NCBI GenBank assembly: GCA_003956705.1
Contig: QZCP01000234.1
Span: forward strand, 1-64,000
From: Brevipalpus yothersi
Taxonomy: Eukaryota; Arthropoda; Arachnida; Trombidiformes; Tenuipalpidae
Length of the DNA: 64,000 nucleotides
Direction of reading: 5' to 3'
Positions within the stretch are counted from its first letter, which is position 1. Every line of letters starts with the position of its first letter. Below the pieces are notes generated by a model. That model made no database searches and was not told the DNA's origin. It saw nothing but the letters and a program-made list of their open reading frames with translations. Positions 1 to 11,385 of this stretch are shown here, piece by piece. The position numbers and the translations under genes are program-made.

Positions 1-224
1 ACTTGAGTACAGTGTATTCTAGTTAACGAAGCTTATTTGAACAAAATCCATCGATGATTCCCAGAGATATAGTGATTTCCATTTTATGTTAGCACCATCC
101 CATAGACTTACTAGTAGGTTAACCAACCCGGCTCTGAACGCTGCCGTATTAATAGTTATGATAGGTCTCCTTAGATACCGGATGAAAGGTGATGCATTAA
201 AATTGATCCTCCCCATCAATTACA

Positions 225-700
225 TGACCTAACCTAACCTATCCTGAAATAACATAACATAAGAGGGCATGGACTCCAACCCATTGCCACGACGTGACCT
301 AACCGATGTTTGATGGATTTGTCTCCCGTAGGCATGGGCTCCGACCCGTTGTCACGACTCGACCTAACCTATTCCTGATAGGTCAATGTCAAATGTCCAA
401 TAATTATCAAAATCCTGTTTGTTGATCCAACTATTGACCTAAACCTAACCTAACCAAACCTAACCTATCCTAACATAACATAACATTAGAAGGCATGGGC
501 TCCGACCCATTGTCACGACGTGACCTAACCAATGTTTGATGGCTTTGTTCCACGTGGGTATGGGCTACGACCACGACGTGACCTAACCTATATCTGGTAG
601 CTCCAGTGTTTTCAGGCATTAATTCTGTCAATAACCAAGACTCAACTAACCTTCTGCTTGATTGCATAGGTCTGAAACAATTGGCAAAATCCTCCTATGG
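225..700. repeat. Degenerate repeat with CCTAA tracts and GGGCTCCGACCC units
   Basis: Repeated blocks each carry an 'aacataacat', a 'gggcatgggctccgaccc', a 'cacgacgtgacctaacc' and an 'aatgtttgatggcttt' segment. They recur at about 240-440 and 475-660 here, again at 1255-1470, and once at 10350-10480. Runs of CCTAA/CCTAACC resemble the arthropod telomere repeat TTAGG, but the tracts are short and interrupted, so this is a dispersed repeat family rather than a telomere. No convincing coding sequence lies in it. Confidence 0.75.
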
Positions 701-2210
701 GGAATCCCATGTCAAATTAGAAACTCCATAACGTTTTTTGAGACCAAATTTTTTAAAACAAAAAACGTGATGCACAAATTCAGATGAAACATAACTCAGA
801 TGCAAAATTCCATAGAGATCAAAGAACTGCTTCTAAGGAAAGACTGAATCACAAAACGGTGAAATTTCTCCCCCAGGGAGTCTTCAAATTTTTTTTTTCA
901 AAACCATATCCGACCATCATTGTATACATTCTCATGCGGATAATTGTGTGTACCGAGTGAATTTGAGGTGTATAAAGCCATGCCTTGAGAAGAAATTTTT
1001 GGAAATTTTCGAAAATTTTTCCAAGTCTGAATGTTAGCACCATCCTCTATGGGGAATCCCATGTTAAATGAAAAACTTCATAACTTTTTTTTGGGACCGA
1101 ATTTTTTGAAACAGTAAACGTAGTGCACAACTACAGATGATGAAGGACTCATATGCAAAATTCCATGAAGATCGGACAACTGCTTCTAGGGGAAACTGGA
1201 GTTACAAAGAGTGCAATTTTTGTCCCCAGGGAGTCTTCACTGCGTTCAGACAAACATTAGAGGGCATGGGCTCCGACCCATTGTCACGACGTGACCTAAC
1301 CAATGTTTGATGGCTTTGTTCCACGTGGTTATGAGCTCCGACCCATATCCACGACGTGACCTAACCTATATCTGGTAGCTCCATTGTTCCCAGGCATTGT
1401 CTCTGTCCATAACTAAGACTCAACTAACCTTCTGCTTGATTGCATGGGCCTGAAACAATTAGCAGAATCCTCTTATGGGGAATCTCATGTTAAATTAGAA
1501 ACTCCATAACTTTTTTTTGAGACCGAATTCTTCGAAACTGAAAACGGCGTGCACAACCATAGATAATACGAATCCAACCCAAACTTCGTCACGACTCAAA
1601 CTAACCTAATACATGTACTTGATTTCAACAGCTTAGAAATGTCAAATTCATTTTAAATTAAAAGGTCCATAATTTTTTTTGAGACCAAATTTTCCAAACC
1701 TGGGAGTGTGGTGCACAACTCCAGATAATACAAATCTAACTCGAGCTTGGGAACGACTCCAACCAACCTAATATCTGATTTCAAACGCTTAGAAATGTCA
1801 AATTCATTTTCCTATGGGAAATCCAATGTTAAATTAGAAATTCCATAACTTTTTTTGGGACAGAATTCTCTAGAACGAGAAACATGGTTCAAAACTTCAG
1901 ATAAGGAGAAACTCATATGCGAAATTTCATAAAGATCAAACAACTGCTTCTAGGTAAGAATCGAATCACAAAACGGTAAAATTTCCCCCCCAGGGAGTCT
2001 TCACTGCGTTCAGACAAACACAGGAGGTGCTAACGAAAATTTTTCAAAACCACATCCGACCATCAGGGTATTTTCATGCGGGGAATTGTGTGTACCAAAT
2101 GTATCCGAGGCGTATATAGCCCTACCTTGAGAAAAAGTTTTTGGAAATTTTCGAAAATTTTTCAAAGTCCGAATGTTAGCACCATGTTAGCACCATCAGC
2201 CTATGAGCGA
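690..2210. repeat. Tandem-like array of ~350-400 bp AT-rich units ending in TTAGCACCATC
   Basis: Units beginning 'ctatggggaatcccatgt' and passing through 'actccataactttttt', 'gcaaaattccat', 'gggagtcttcactgcgttc' and 'tttttggaaattttcgaaaa' to 'gaatgttagcaccat' start near 690, 1040, 1470 and 1810. Copies are incomplete and diverged, and GGGCTCC blocks are interleaved (1255-1470). I see no open frame with coding character. It is probably the body of an old non-autonomous element that expanded locally. Confidence 0.7.
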
Positions 2211-4087
2211 TCCCAGTTTAAAAGTGGAACTTTGTAACTTTCTCTTCTACCGACTGATTTTGATCAAATTTGATTCATTAACGAGTTTCTATAATGATCA
2301 GTATTTGTGGAAAATTTCAAAACGATCAATTGGATAGTTTTTTCAGAATAGTGTTCACAAAATTCGAAACATTTGTCTCACCGGGGTGTCTCCACTCCGT
2401 TCCGACAAAAAAAGCTCCCAGCTAGCACCTCGAAAATTGTTCAGAATTTTTGTCATGAGATGATCGATTCATCACGCAAGTTTCATAATGTGTTCAGAAC
2501 GATTACCAGTGATATGGTCTTTCTGGCTTGAAAATAGATATTTTTGGTGTAATGAAAAAAACCTCCAGTTAGCACAGTGAAACTTCATCAGCACTATATG
2601 CTCATGATGAATAATCCATGATTGCATTTTCGTAAGCAGTCAGAGCCTTTTCCAGAGATATGACATTTTGAACAAAAATATGATTTTGCTGGATTTTTCA
2701 ATTGATTCAGGATTTTATCTTATCATCATTGTTATCAACGAGTTTATCAAAGCATTCGCTTTCAGAAAAATTAAGTTTTGAGTCAATCCGATGAGTTAGA
2801 GATTTTTTCTAACCGAATCAGCCTTCGGAATGTTAGCACTCATATCTCAAGGACGGAACTTTTCACAGGCCTGAAATTAGCACCATTGTGTTCCTCATCA
2901 AAGAATAGATAAGGGTAGATAGGTTACAGAAAAATTCAAACTAGAGCCGAGAATGGCTGTTTTTGACTATTGTTCTTTCGATAATCTTTACATGATTTTT
3001 GATGAATTTCATGTTCTTGGTGGAATTCCTCTATGGATATTCACCCCATTAGGTTGGAAAAATGATAACTCAAATTTTATTCACCATCAGAAAATTTGAA
3101 GTAATTTTGTTGGAGCACAAGCATATACTACTCGTTTGGTACTCTGAGCAAAAGATGCCAGCGCTGAACGTTATCAGGGTGACTCAAGTACAGTCGAACT
3201 ACATCAATAACTTGACATGTAAATGCATATACTCAATACTCATTCCTCCCCTCCATAGAATCATGTTGATCTCATTATCATGTAGATAGCTTCTCCAGTG
3301 GAAGAAAGGTGTACTGAAGGCTTTTACTCAATCCCTGTATGTAACTGCAACAAGTTTTTATGGGAGTGAGCTGTTCATATGAGTTTTATATTGGAATAAG
3401 CCCAATCACATGATTGATCGATCAGACATATCCCTGAAATTCTCTCCAGAAACATCATGGCATTATTCCTAGAATTCTTGAGTTCATTCGTTTCAGAAAA
3501 AAAAGTGTTTTCTCATCACTCCGCTAGAGCACTAGTGCATAAAGCTATTCATATCCTCGAGCATTTCTAGCCCATATAGAGGAAAAAATCTCTCGACCAC
3601 AATGAAAGAGTTGAGAATCGATCCAAATCTACTCCCAAACATTATCCAAGATTGCTCATCAGGACCAGAGAACGAGATGAGCATCATCGATAACTCATTC
3701 TGTCTCATGCATTATCACTCTTTTTTCTTTATTATTTCAATGATGATGAATGGAAGATACTTGATCATAAATATTCATGTTTGTTGGCTCACTTATCATC
3801 TATTGCTCAGAGATAAACCAAAATTCAGATTAACTAAATAACTGAGTCATCAAAGATTCTCATCTCATTTCCTGATCTTGATCAGCCATCAATATTCCGA
3901 TCAGACAGCATGTACAGCTTTTTTCTAAAAGTCTGTTGTGTTAATGATCCCATTATAAGATAATTCATATCATGAGGCTCATTCAGTGATAAGAACCAGA
4001 TCAAAGAATCAGATCTCATGTGAAATTGGAATTGATACATTCAATAGTGTTCTGTATGGAGTTGCAGAGCCATTATTTTCTAAACAT
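2211..4087. other. No gene seen; old repeat relics
   Basis: AT-rich sequence continuing the 'gttagcacc' vocabulary (2430-2900), followed by diverged repeats shared in outline with 33.2-34 kb and 42.2-42.7 kb (for example the block near 2880-2990). The open frames at 3062-3289 and 3602-3841 have no recognisable domain or coding signature. Confidence 0.5.
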
Positions 4088-4412
4088 ACTAGTGGGAAGG
4101 CCCAGTTACACGGGTCCAGACCTGGATAGGCATTGGAAACCTCGACAAAACTTTGAAACTACCTGTTTGTTTGTCTGTCTGTATCTCTCTCTCTCTATCT
4201 CACACTGTCTGTCTTTCGTTTTCTGTCTCTTTCTCTTTCTTTTTTGGTCTCTCTCTTCCTCTCTTTCTCTCTTTTTCTCTTTCACTCTTTCTCAGTCTTT
4301 CTCTCTCTGTCTCTTCTCTCTATGTTCACCAAATCCCGACGCAGTGAGGTTAGAGTTGCGATTTTGTTGCTGGAGCTCACTGCGGCGTTAGATTATTATC
4401 TTCATAATTTTT
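4088..4412 (+). repeat. CT-tract element, copy 1 (diverged)
   Basis: It begins 'actagtggg', then has a decayed GC palindrome ('ggcccagttacacgggtcc'), an 'acctggatagg' block and about 150 nt of pyrimidine-rich microsatellite. It ends in a long hairpin of CGCAGTGAGGT and its near complement 'gagctcactgcg', followed by 'ttatcttcataattttt'. Two better-preserved tandem copies lie at 50453-51195. The translated serine/leucine/phenylalanine-rich frames in the tract are microsatellite artefacts. Confidence 0.75.
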
Positions 4413-5199
4413 AGATATATGATGCGAATTCGATTTGGCATCGATAAATACCGATTACTGAGGAGATTCATGACTTGACTCAACAGATATCAAACGGAAC
4501 AAAGTTGTCATTTTGGCTCTAGCTTGGATTCATCTATAACTCATCTTCCCCCACCTCATTTTCGATAAAAACAGAATGATCCTACTCTGAGCCCTGTAGG
4601 ACGTTTCATCCTTGAGATATGATGGCTGACGTTCTGAAGTTTGATTTGACCGGAAAAAATCTCGAACTCACTTCATCACCCCAAGACATGGTATTTTGAA
4701 TAGAGGACACTTGATTCATATCATTGACGATAGAATAAAATTATGAATTAATCACACAATCGGAGAAAATAACATTTTCTGTCAGAAGGTCATATCTTCA
4801 CCACAGAGCTCATCGAGAGGATCTTGGAGCAGATTGCTTAGAATTTTTGGCTGAGAAGATAACTAAGGTCGTTGTCTTTTTGATGCATGGAAAGGGTTGG
4901 AGGATAGCTTCCAAGCCTTTCCGAATCACTGGAACTCCCTTTCGATTTCCTCCTCTTCTTCTTTTCCAACATGGTTATTTGTTTTTGTATCATCATTCTG
5001 TTGAGCTTGAGCATCTTTTCCATGATTTTGATCATCTCTTCCGGCTCAGGTATGATTTACTCAGAATAAACATCTCATCCGACGAATCGAGTGAGATATT
5101 CAGGCGTTATCATCATTACCGGTTCAGACTTCATTCCTCAGCGAGCCGATTTCTCTCATTTTAGACCATGTTCCACCTGGAAAATTTTTTCGTACCCAA
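4413..5199. other. No gene seen; ancient dispersed repeat
   Basis: Contains one copy (about 4600-4690) of an old repeat with the words 'cttgagatatga' and 'gctgacgttctgaag' that recurs near 8110, 30650, 33550 and 42290. Overlapping open frames on both strands at 4838-5164 show no recognisable protein. Confidence 0.45.
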
Positions 5200-5560
5200 T
5201 CATGTCTCATCTTATCTCTGATTAGAAGTGTGCTAGTATTACTCATATCTCCAGTTCAAAGCTCATTTTCGAGCAGGCAAGATGAATTGATCTCTGAGCG
5301 TTCATCCTCAATTCCTGATACATGACTCATAGCTCATCACATCACACCCTTGATAATAATTTTGATGATACCACTCTTATCATGATAAGACGACTCTTTT
5401 TCGAATCAAAGAAAAAGGTGCTATCTCTAGAATTGTCAGTCATAGAGAATTCTTCATTTTTGTCTTATTATACTTGGTAGTACCTGATGAGAAAGTCTCG
5501 AGAAAATCTAGGCAAGAGTAGTTTTTCCATAGAAAGTGGGCAATGTCCAATGTCCAATGT
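5200..5560 (-). mobile_element. Right terminal arm of a GATA-rich SWIM-type transposon
   Basis: The order of blocks ('cttatctctgattag', 'cagttcaaagctcattttc', 'gatgataccactcttatc', 'gatgagaaagt') matches the right arms ending at 16098 and 41531. It breaks up at 'gggcaatgtccaatg', where the usual ATTGTCCTT terminus would be. Diverged, and no partner end is identified. Confidence 0.55.
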
Positions 5561-6299
5561 GCAATGTTGGGAAAGGACCTTGGTGCATACTGATTTGCTG
5601 AGAATGCGCGATGATCGAATATATGTATACGATTATGTCTCGCCTATCACTGAAATCAGGTCATCTCTGAATCAGAAAAATGATGTGGCATCAACGAAGA
5701 ATTCAAATTAGTATTTCTTCCTCGATTGCTTGATTCTTGATGGAAGGATCTGATTACTTGATCAGCAGATTATACATTCATATATGCTATATTTGTTCGA
5801 TTCGCAGAGGATAAAAGAGCATAGGTATGATTACTGAACCTTCATCGTGAGAGGTGAATGGCCTACATCGGAATCAAATTCCTGTTTGCATATCGAAACC
5901 TGCTCGGAATCTTATCCAATTTATCACCAGTTTACCTACATAGTCGTTCAGTTTCCGAAAATGTTGCCTCAGAATAGAGAAGATGGAAGATAAGGAAGAG
6001 AGACACGTACAAGAAATAGCTATTGCATATGGTCATCTTATATGATTCTCAACAGGAGGATAGCTTCAGCCCCCATATACCATACTTAACTCCCAGGGAG
6101 AGGGAAATTTAGAATGAATTTATTTAGAAAGGTTAAACTGACTCACACATTCCATTACCGATTGATAATTTCTATGGAGCAAGCCCATCTCTTCTCAATT
6201 CCAGATCTCGTCCCCACTCCTGTCTCGAACACACTGAGCCTCATGAGAAAATTGGAGGGAATGACTGGATAAGAGACTCTTTGAAAATAACTGGATCAT
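5561..6299. other. No gene seen
   Basis: No coding-like frame, repeat partner or RNA gene recognised. A short CAATGTCCAATGTCCAATGTGCAATG run sits at about 5529-5568. Confidence 0.4.
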
Positions 6300-6500
6300 A
6301 ATAAAGTGCAATAAAATGATATATGATTCATACCCAATATATTAGGAGAAATTGATTAAAAATGGGTTTTTATTCCCCAAGATGGGAGATAATTTGAGTT
6401 TCAGATTCTTCAAGATAACGAATTGCTGGAAAGTATTTGTTCAATTAACATATAAGTTATGGACGAGAAGTTCTCTCAAAAAGCCGAGCATGAAGTATTT
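6300..6500 (+). mobile_element. Inner part of a left terminal arm of the SWIM-type transposon
   Basis: Closely follows 58755-58920 of the large copy: 'gattcatacccaatatatt', 'aaaatgggtttttattcccc', 'agatgggag' and 'gtatttgttcaattaacat'. It leads directly into the SWIM remnant at 6556-6845, the same arrangement as in the 58-62 kb copy. Confidence 0.7.
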
Positions 6501-6555
6501 TTACTATAAATATGCGAGAACCTGAGTGTTCTTTCAAGTTGGGATCTGGGGAGAA

Positions 6556-6845
6556 TCAATCAACTAATCCCAAATCAGATCCTATTTCATCATCTTGGAT
6601 TTTCTCAAATAGTTCTCTAAGCCTGCGATTCAGAGCTGGACCAGAGAGCCCAGCACTAATCATCATAATTGCAACAAATGCAAGGGAGCATGGACTGGTG
6701 GTTCTCAAACCACTCTTATACTCACAATACCGTTCTTTGACTTGCACCAACCCTTCAGCTTCAGGGTCAATCGAGGAAAAAACTTGCCATCCCATATTCC
6801 TCTTGTTTCTAGAACACATCCTCTTACAAAATAGAAGAAGCTGCT
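6556..6845 (-). pseudogene. SWIM-finger end of transposase, decayed copy
   Basis: The minus-strand frame (6819 to 6556) is clearly homologous to the terminal exons at 40032-40283 and 59006-59275: the shared order is MCSR.KR, WQVF, DPEAEGL, CKSGLRT-like core, FVAIMM, NRRL.EL. The zinc ligands are broken: the CxC pair reads C-E-Y and the final CxH reads C-S-L. Only this exon survives; the sequence is unrelated to the transposon beyond about 6930. It is a dead 3'-terminal fragment next to its own terminal arm. Confidence 0.8.
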
Positions 6846-7232
6846 GAACTTTTGGTCATTCCCCCCTCGATGAGAATGAAAATTTTCTATGATTTCATTA
6901 TGAAATGCACAAGATACATACAAGTGTGTTAAATTCAGTTTTCATGGCTGTATCCCTTTATACATGAGAATAACCATGAAGAAGGGAAAGGATGAGATAT
7001 AACATATCCTAAGCCTGAACAACTTGGTCCAGAGTGAGTCTTCCCCTTCCAGGAAAAAAACAGCCCTATTTTCTCTAAGATAAGAAAGGCTGTCTGGCTG
7101 GACAGTGAGATTCACGTCCCAGGAGCTCAAAAATAAATTCATAGTAGCTTGGGTGAGGAGAGATCGTTTTCTGTGAGACTGCAATCTTGAGTGCTCCCAA
7201 AAGATTGGAAATTGGATGAACCGCAAGAAAAA

Positions 7233-7238
7233 GTTTAT
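7233..7238 (-). terminator. AATAAA poly(A) signal for the 7.4-7.7 kb gene
   Basis: A minus-strand AATAAA lies about 146 nt downstream of the stop at 7384, suitable for the small secreted-protein gene. Position only; cleavage is not shown. Confidence 0.4.
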
Positions 7239-7383
7239 TGCAGGCTAAGGGAATTGTTCAAGACAATGATGGAAATTGATCCATAATAATGAGCAGCTTC
7301 AAGATGGGTGATGCATGGACTGTTAAACAAGACTCCTCACCAAAATATTCTTTCCTAATTCGAAAATCAGAGATGAACCAAGT

Positions 7384-7730
7384 TCATGCATTGAACTTTC
7401 TGATGAGACGATTCAACTCCTTCTTCTCCTCCTCGAAGTAGTTTATATTCATCCTCCCAGTGTAGTATGCAGTGGTTATACTTTGGAAAATCACAGCATC
7501 ACGTGTTGGCCAATTTCCCTCACAAGCAGGGGAAGTACAAGAAGTTATCTTTTCTATCAGTTTCCCAACCAAAGATGGCTGCCAAAATTCTCTTGCATGG
7601 GTCCATGATGCTGCCAAGATAATTAAACAGTTTCCATGTTATCATATAAGATTGATTCAATCGCAATCTTAGAAAACTTACTCAGGATGAGAACGAACAA
7701 TATAGGGAGCAATTTGAGGTTGTTCATCAT
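7384..7730 (-). CDS. Small secreted protein, 91 aa, two exons
   Basis: Model: exon 1 7730-7682 (49 nt), intron 7681-7611 (71 nt, GTAAGT...CAG), exon 2 7610-7384. The parts sum to exactly 92 codons. Exon 1 begins MMNNLKLLPILFVLIL, a typical signal peptide whose end is completed by exon 2. The mature part is about 70 aa, with two cysteines close together in the middle (CTSPAC) and a lysine/glutamate-rich C-terminal helix (EEEKKELNRLI). A second in-frame ATG at 7727 or an upstream one at 7781 could also be used; 7730/7727 is chosen because it puts the hydrophobic run at the N-terminus. TATTTAAA and an ATCAGT initiator lie upstream. No family recognised; an extracellular role is inferred only from the signal peptide. 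Together with the genes at 29.6, 45.7 and 55.7 kb it belongs to a series of tiny spliced secretory genes. Confidence 0.72.
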
Positions 7731-7801
7731 AGTTGAGGATTTGATATGAATTAGCATCCAATTGGCAAATTTTCTTATCATAGAACGAATAACTATTGGC
7801 T

Positions 7802-7829
7802 ACTGATGATTCTCCTCTGAGTTTAAATA
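7802..7829 (-). promoter_or_regulatory. Candidate core promoter (TATA + initiator)
   Basis: On the minus strand TATTTAAA (7829-7822) is followed about 20 nt later by ATCAGT (7807-7802), the arthropod initiator. The spacing is slightly short of the usual 30. It would give a 5' leader of about 75 nt before the ATG at 7730. Confidence 0.45.
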
Positions 7830-7830
7830 G

Positions 7831-9111
7831 CTCTCACTCTGTATGCTCAGAAGTTCTGCGCAGGCAAACAGCAAACTCGAACTGGATTTGATGTTGAGAG
7901 TGCTTTCAAACGTGATGGTGATAAATTTTGCATCTCAAAAGCATGGGTTACAGGAGGGATGGGCAGTTAATATTTATTGTTGAGTTTTCTAGGAGGACAG
8001 CAACAGTCAAAACAGCCATCGCCGACTCAAGTTCGGATTCATTCGTAATCCATTCATTTTTCATATTTCCCTCGATGGCAGACAGAATGGTGCTAGTCCT
8101 AGCAATATGGAACGTTTTGTTCTTGAGATATGAAACCTGTCGTTGTGGAACCTGATTTAACCAGAGGTATTCTTGAACTGATTCAAGCTGCTTGGAACTT
8201 GGTTTTCCTCGACGCAAATGTTTCATAAGACTCGTTGATGAAGAATAATATGTGATGAATGAATTCCACCGAATGACACAAGTGAGATTTCCAATAATTT
8301 GTGGCGGATAAGGTCATATCTCAATTGATCACTCTGAACACATTATGCAACTGGCACAATGGAAGTCTCAGCTTTGAAAAAAATGCTGATGGAGCTAGAA
8401 CTTGCTAGCCATGAATTTTTTTGTTTGAAAACCTGGACGAAAATGCACGGAAACCTGGAGCTTTTCAGTATGAGTAGAGCTCCGATGTTCAGAAGTAGAG
8501 AAGAGATATTATTCACTCTACCGCACTGTTCTTATACAGGATGTCAAAGAGCAATATAGCGCATTTTGAATTTCGATAACTTTTGTATGGGTCTAGATAT
8601 TCTGATTATCCTTTCGCTCTGTGAAGGAGGAATATGTGAGTTTTGTGTGACAGGTGTTTTGTATAGCTCCGGCAACTGATATCCATAGATAAGGAGCCCT
8701 GAAGGCGAGGAAGTAGGTTTTTTGCGATACGCGCGAAAGAAGTAGATGTATTGTGGAGATGAAACCCTTTTTGGAATCCTGATAAAAATTATATCTAATG
8801 AAGTTGGCTCAAAGGCGATATGACAAGAAGTGAGGGAGCCGGAAGTTCTACTTCACACCTCCATCATTCAGATTCTCGACAAATAACTGGACTTCCAATA
8901 TACTGATATGACTGTTATACCCTGATGACTTTATCCGAATCGTTCCGTTCAGAAACGGGCCAAGTAAACTTCCTAGCTAGAAGGAGCACCACTCTGGAGT
9001 CGAAAAAGAGCGGACATCACTTGTATTATAGACTAAACTTCAATCGTTGATAATTGTTGAATCTACTCAATTTGTTCCTTCGATCAAAAAATGTCACCTA
9101 GCCTAACATAA
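7831..9111. other. No gene seen; old repeat material
   Basis: A block near 8110-8165 ('cttgagatatgaaacctg') belongs to the old repeat also seen at 4.6, 30.65, 33.55 and 42.3 kb. Opposing open frames at 7928-8226 overlap this repeat and have no recognisable domain. Confidence 0.4.
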
Positions 9112-9210
9112 CACTAGTGACAGTGATTTTGACAGTGGTTTTTGACAGTGATTTTGACAGTGATTTTGCAGTGGTTTCTAACAGTGATTTTTGACAGTGT
9201 TCTCTAACAG
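9112..9210 (+). repeat. TTTTGACAGTGA minisatellite
   Basis: Five to six imperfect 11-15 nt units of (T)TTGACAGTG(AT/GT). The same word recurs in the opposite orientation at about 9785-9825 ('atcactgtctaaatcactg'), so the units bracket the helicase fragment at 9373-9744. Confidence 0.8.
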
Positions 9211-9372
9211 CTTTCCTTATGGCACCCAAATCGAGTGACCTAATATTTGGAGAGAACTTATTTAATGAATCAGAGTATTGGTTTGTATATGTTCATCATG
9301 AGTTTATTCAAAAATTTTTGGGAGGTTCAGGAATTGTAAAATAATCATCAAAATTACCATGAATGTGAGAAT

Positions 9373-9744
9373 TCATCTGGGCCAATATTCGTCGATGAAT
9401 TCTTTTCTCTCATCAAATTCTCTCTTAAGAAATATCTTCGCAAATCGTTCCTCACTATAAGATTTCAAGGGAATCAAATTTTCTAGCCTTTTGACACGTG
9501 AAAGAGCAACATATGTCAGACCCAGGGCAGCCTCATTTTCTCCAATGTCAACAGCTATTTTGCTAAGAGTTAATACCTGTGATTTATGGATGGTAATTGA
9601 GTGAGCTAAAGCTAGAGGAAGTTGTTCTCTCGTGTAAGGGGCCCCTCTTCTGAGGAAACTCTTGATGACTGGTGCAGCAGGGAAGATATTGTCGTATAAG
9701 GGGCCTCTATACTCATCGAACTCAACTCCGCCATCGCAACCCAA
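9373..9744 (-). pseudogene. PIF1/RecD-like helicase C-terminus, probable Helitron remnant
   Basis: The 123-residue frame carries the C-terminal signature of PIF1-family helicases encoded by Helitrons: YTREQLPLALAHSITIHKSQ (motif V region), then AVDIG and GLTYVALSRVK (motif VI), followed by the short basic tail of such proteins. The glycine expected after HKSQ is valine. Nothing upstream on the same strand provides the ATPase half or a Rep domain, so this is a 5'-truncated relic. It is bracketed by inverted ACAGTGAT minisatellites. Confidence 0.85.
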
Positions 9745-9935
9745 AAATTGGAATCAGGTTAGATTTTATCTATAAAGATGACTACTGATATCACTGTCTA
9801 AATCACTGCCAAGATCACTGTTACTGCACTTGTGGTTTAGACCACAATGATGATGAAAATTGTGATTGCAAACTTGCTTGCGCCTCGATTTTGAGTGTTT
9901 CTATCGAGAGTGAGCAGGGGAGCAAACTCTTAAAG

Positions 9936-10340
9936 TCAAAAGACTGCACTCATGAAAGGAGAGTGCAATGCGCGCCATCTATGCGTAGTCATATGAGGTT
10001 TTGCCTTAGTAATACACGATTCACTTGATGGGACTTTTTTCATACCTAGCAACCTTTTTTTCACTTGAAGTTTCAGGCACTCTATGATATCATCTGTCGC
10101 ATGATCCTGAGCAAATTTCATGCTAATTGCATAAACAGATCTTGAGAGGAGACGATTCAAAGAAAAAACCAATTTTGCCTGTCACTTTGGGATCCCTCGA
10201 TATTTTTGGATAATCTCAGGATATGCACTACTACACAATATATTGAGCTATTGTACGAAGTTCCATCCAAATCGAATGGTAGTTTTTGAGCATAATTCTG
10301 TACAAAGTGGCAAATTTGAGACGTAGAGTCTTCGCTCGCT
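9936..10340. other. No gene seen; short transposon scraps
   Basis: Holds 'gcgcgccatctatgcg' and a 'cgctcgcttcgctcgctc' run (about 10330-10350) of the kind also seen at 18465-18490 and 27845-27885. These are probably transposon end fragments. The minus-strand frame at 9936-10172 is not recognisable. Confidence 0.4.
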
Positions 10341-10344
10341 TCGC

Positions 10345-10480
10345 TCGCTCACAATAACATGAGAGGGCATGGGCTCCAACCCGTTGTAACGACGTGACCT
10401 GACTAATGTTTGATGGCTTTTTCCCTCATGGAGATGGGCTCCGACCCATTGTCACAACGCTACCTATGTATGATGATTAA
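10345..10480. repeat. GGGCTCC/CGACGTGACC repeat, isolated copy
   Basis: One copy of the unit described at 225-700 ('gagggcatgggctcc', 'aacgacgtgacctga', 'aatgtttgatggcttt'). It is followed at 10500 by 'tatacagggtgttt', a motif common at the ends of arthropod mobile elements and mirrored by 'acaccctgtata' at about 41050. Confidence 0.65.
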
Positions 10481-11310
10481 GCATCAGCTGATCGAATTAA
10501 TATACAGGGTGTTTCATAATGATATCTTCTTCGAGAATTGTAAATAACTTCTGATTGCGATGAGTCAGAGATTCGAAATTCCATATACAGATAGCTGAAA
10601 GCTGACAAAGTTTTTTGACATCTGACATGAGGTCAAATCCCGAAAGTTCCTGAAATTCCGTGGGGTCAAATTTTACTATGGTTTTCTCACCATTATCTGG
10701 CAATATCTTACAAGTAAAACATGAAACCAGGATTTTGATGACATTTTTGAGTTGTCATCGAGAATATCACCATAATTTTTGCTTTTGATCACTCAAAAAA
10801 TTGAAAGAAAATTTAACTCTCTCATAGCCTAGCAGTGGGAGGAGGAGTTTCAAGCCATAAGTCTTTTTCGTAGCCAATGTGTTGTCATCATCACGAGAAT
10901 TTGGGCTTAAATATGGCTCAAACCAAGACAGTTATGATGTTATAAGCTAATGGGGCTCCAGAGAACTCATTATGGAGGTCATCGAGTTTGGGAGAATACT
11001 GATAAAGGATTCAATGAGTTAGAATTCCAATGAGTCTGAGAAAATTTAGTCATGAGATAGGAGAATGCTGAGTGATGCATCTGAATGATTGATGGTTATC
11101 CAGTTCGAAAGATTCCGAGAGTGCAGCAAAATGGGGGTGCTGATTGAATATTGAAGATTTTGATTTCTGAAGAGCTAACAATCGAGGAAAAGACTACAGA
11201 GAGAAGCAAGAAGAAGATATGTGTTTGGCTATTGACTAACAAGAACAGAGAGAAACTTTGAAAAAATGATAGCACAAGGATAAAGATGATATGATAATCA
11301 TTGCCTACTT
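10481..11310. other. No gene seen
   Basis: AT-rich sequence. The minus-strand frame at 10497-10703 includes a repeat end and lacks any domain. No RNA gene recognised before the tRNA-like block at 11311. Confidence 0.4.
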
Positions 11311-11385
11311 ATCTGATAGGTAGCCTAGTTGATAGCACCCCAGAATGTTAGCGAGATGTCCTGGGTTTGAATCCCAATGCAGATC
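11311..11385 (+). tRNA. tRNA-like sequence (decayed tRNA or SINE head)
   Basis: A box A-like TAGCCTAGTTG (11321-11331) and a box B-like GGGTTTGAATCCC (11363-11375) are spaced as in a tRNA. The T arm TGGG/CCCA folds, and ATCTG at 11311 pairs with CAGAT at 11380 as the outer acceptor stem. The anticodon arm is not clear. It sits directly 5' of the transposon end at 11391. A functional tRNA is unlikely; a tRNA-derived relic is favoured. Confidence 0.45.

Noticed and set aside
225..480. Chromosome end (telomere)
   Set aside because: CCTAA runs are short, interrupted and repeated internally, and the same unit occurs at 10.35 kb.
7928..8226. Opposing frames of 75 and 92 codons
   Set aside because: They lie over an old dispersed repeat also present near 4.6, 30.65 and 42.3 kb and have no domain.
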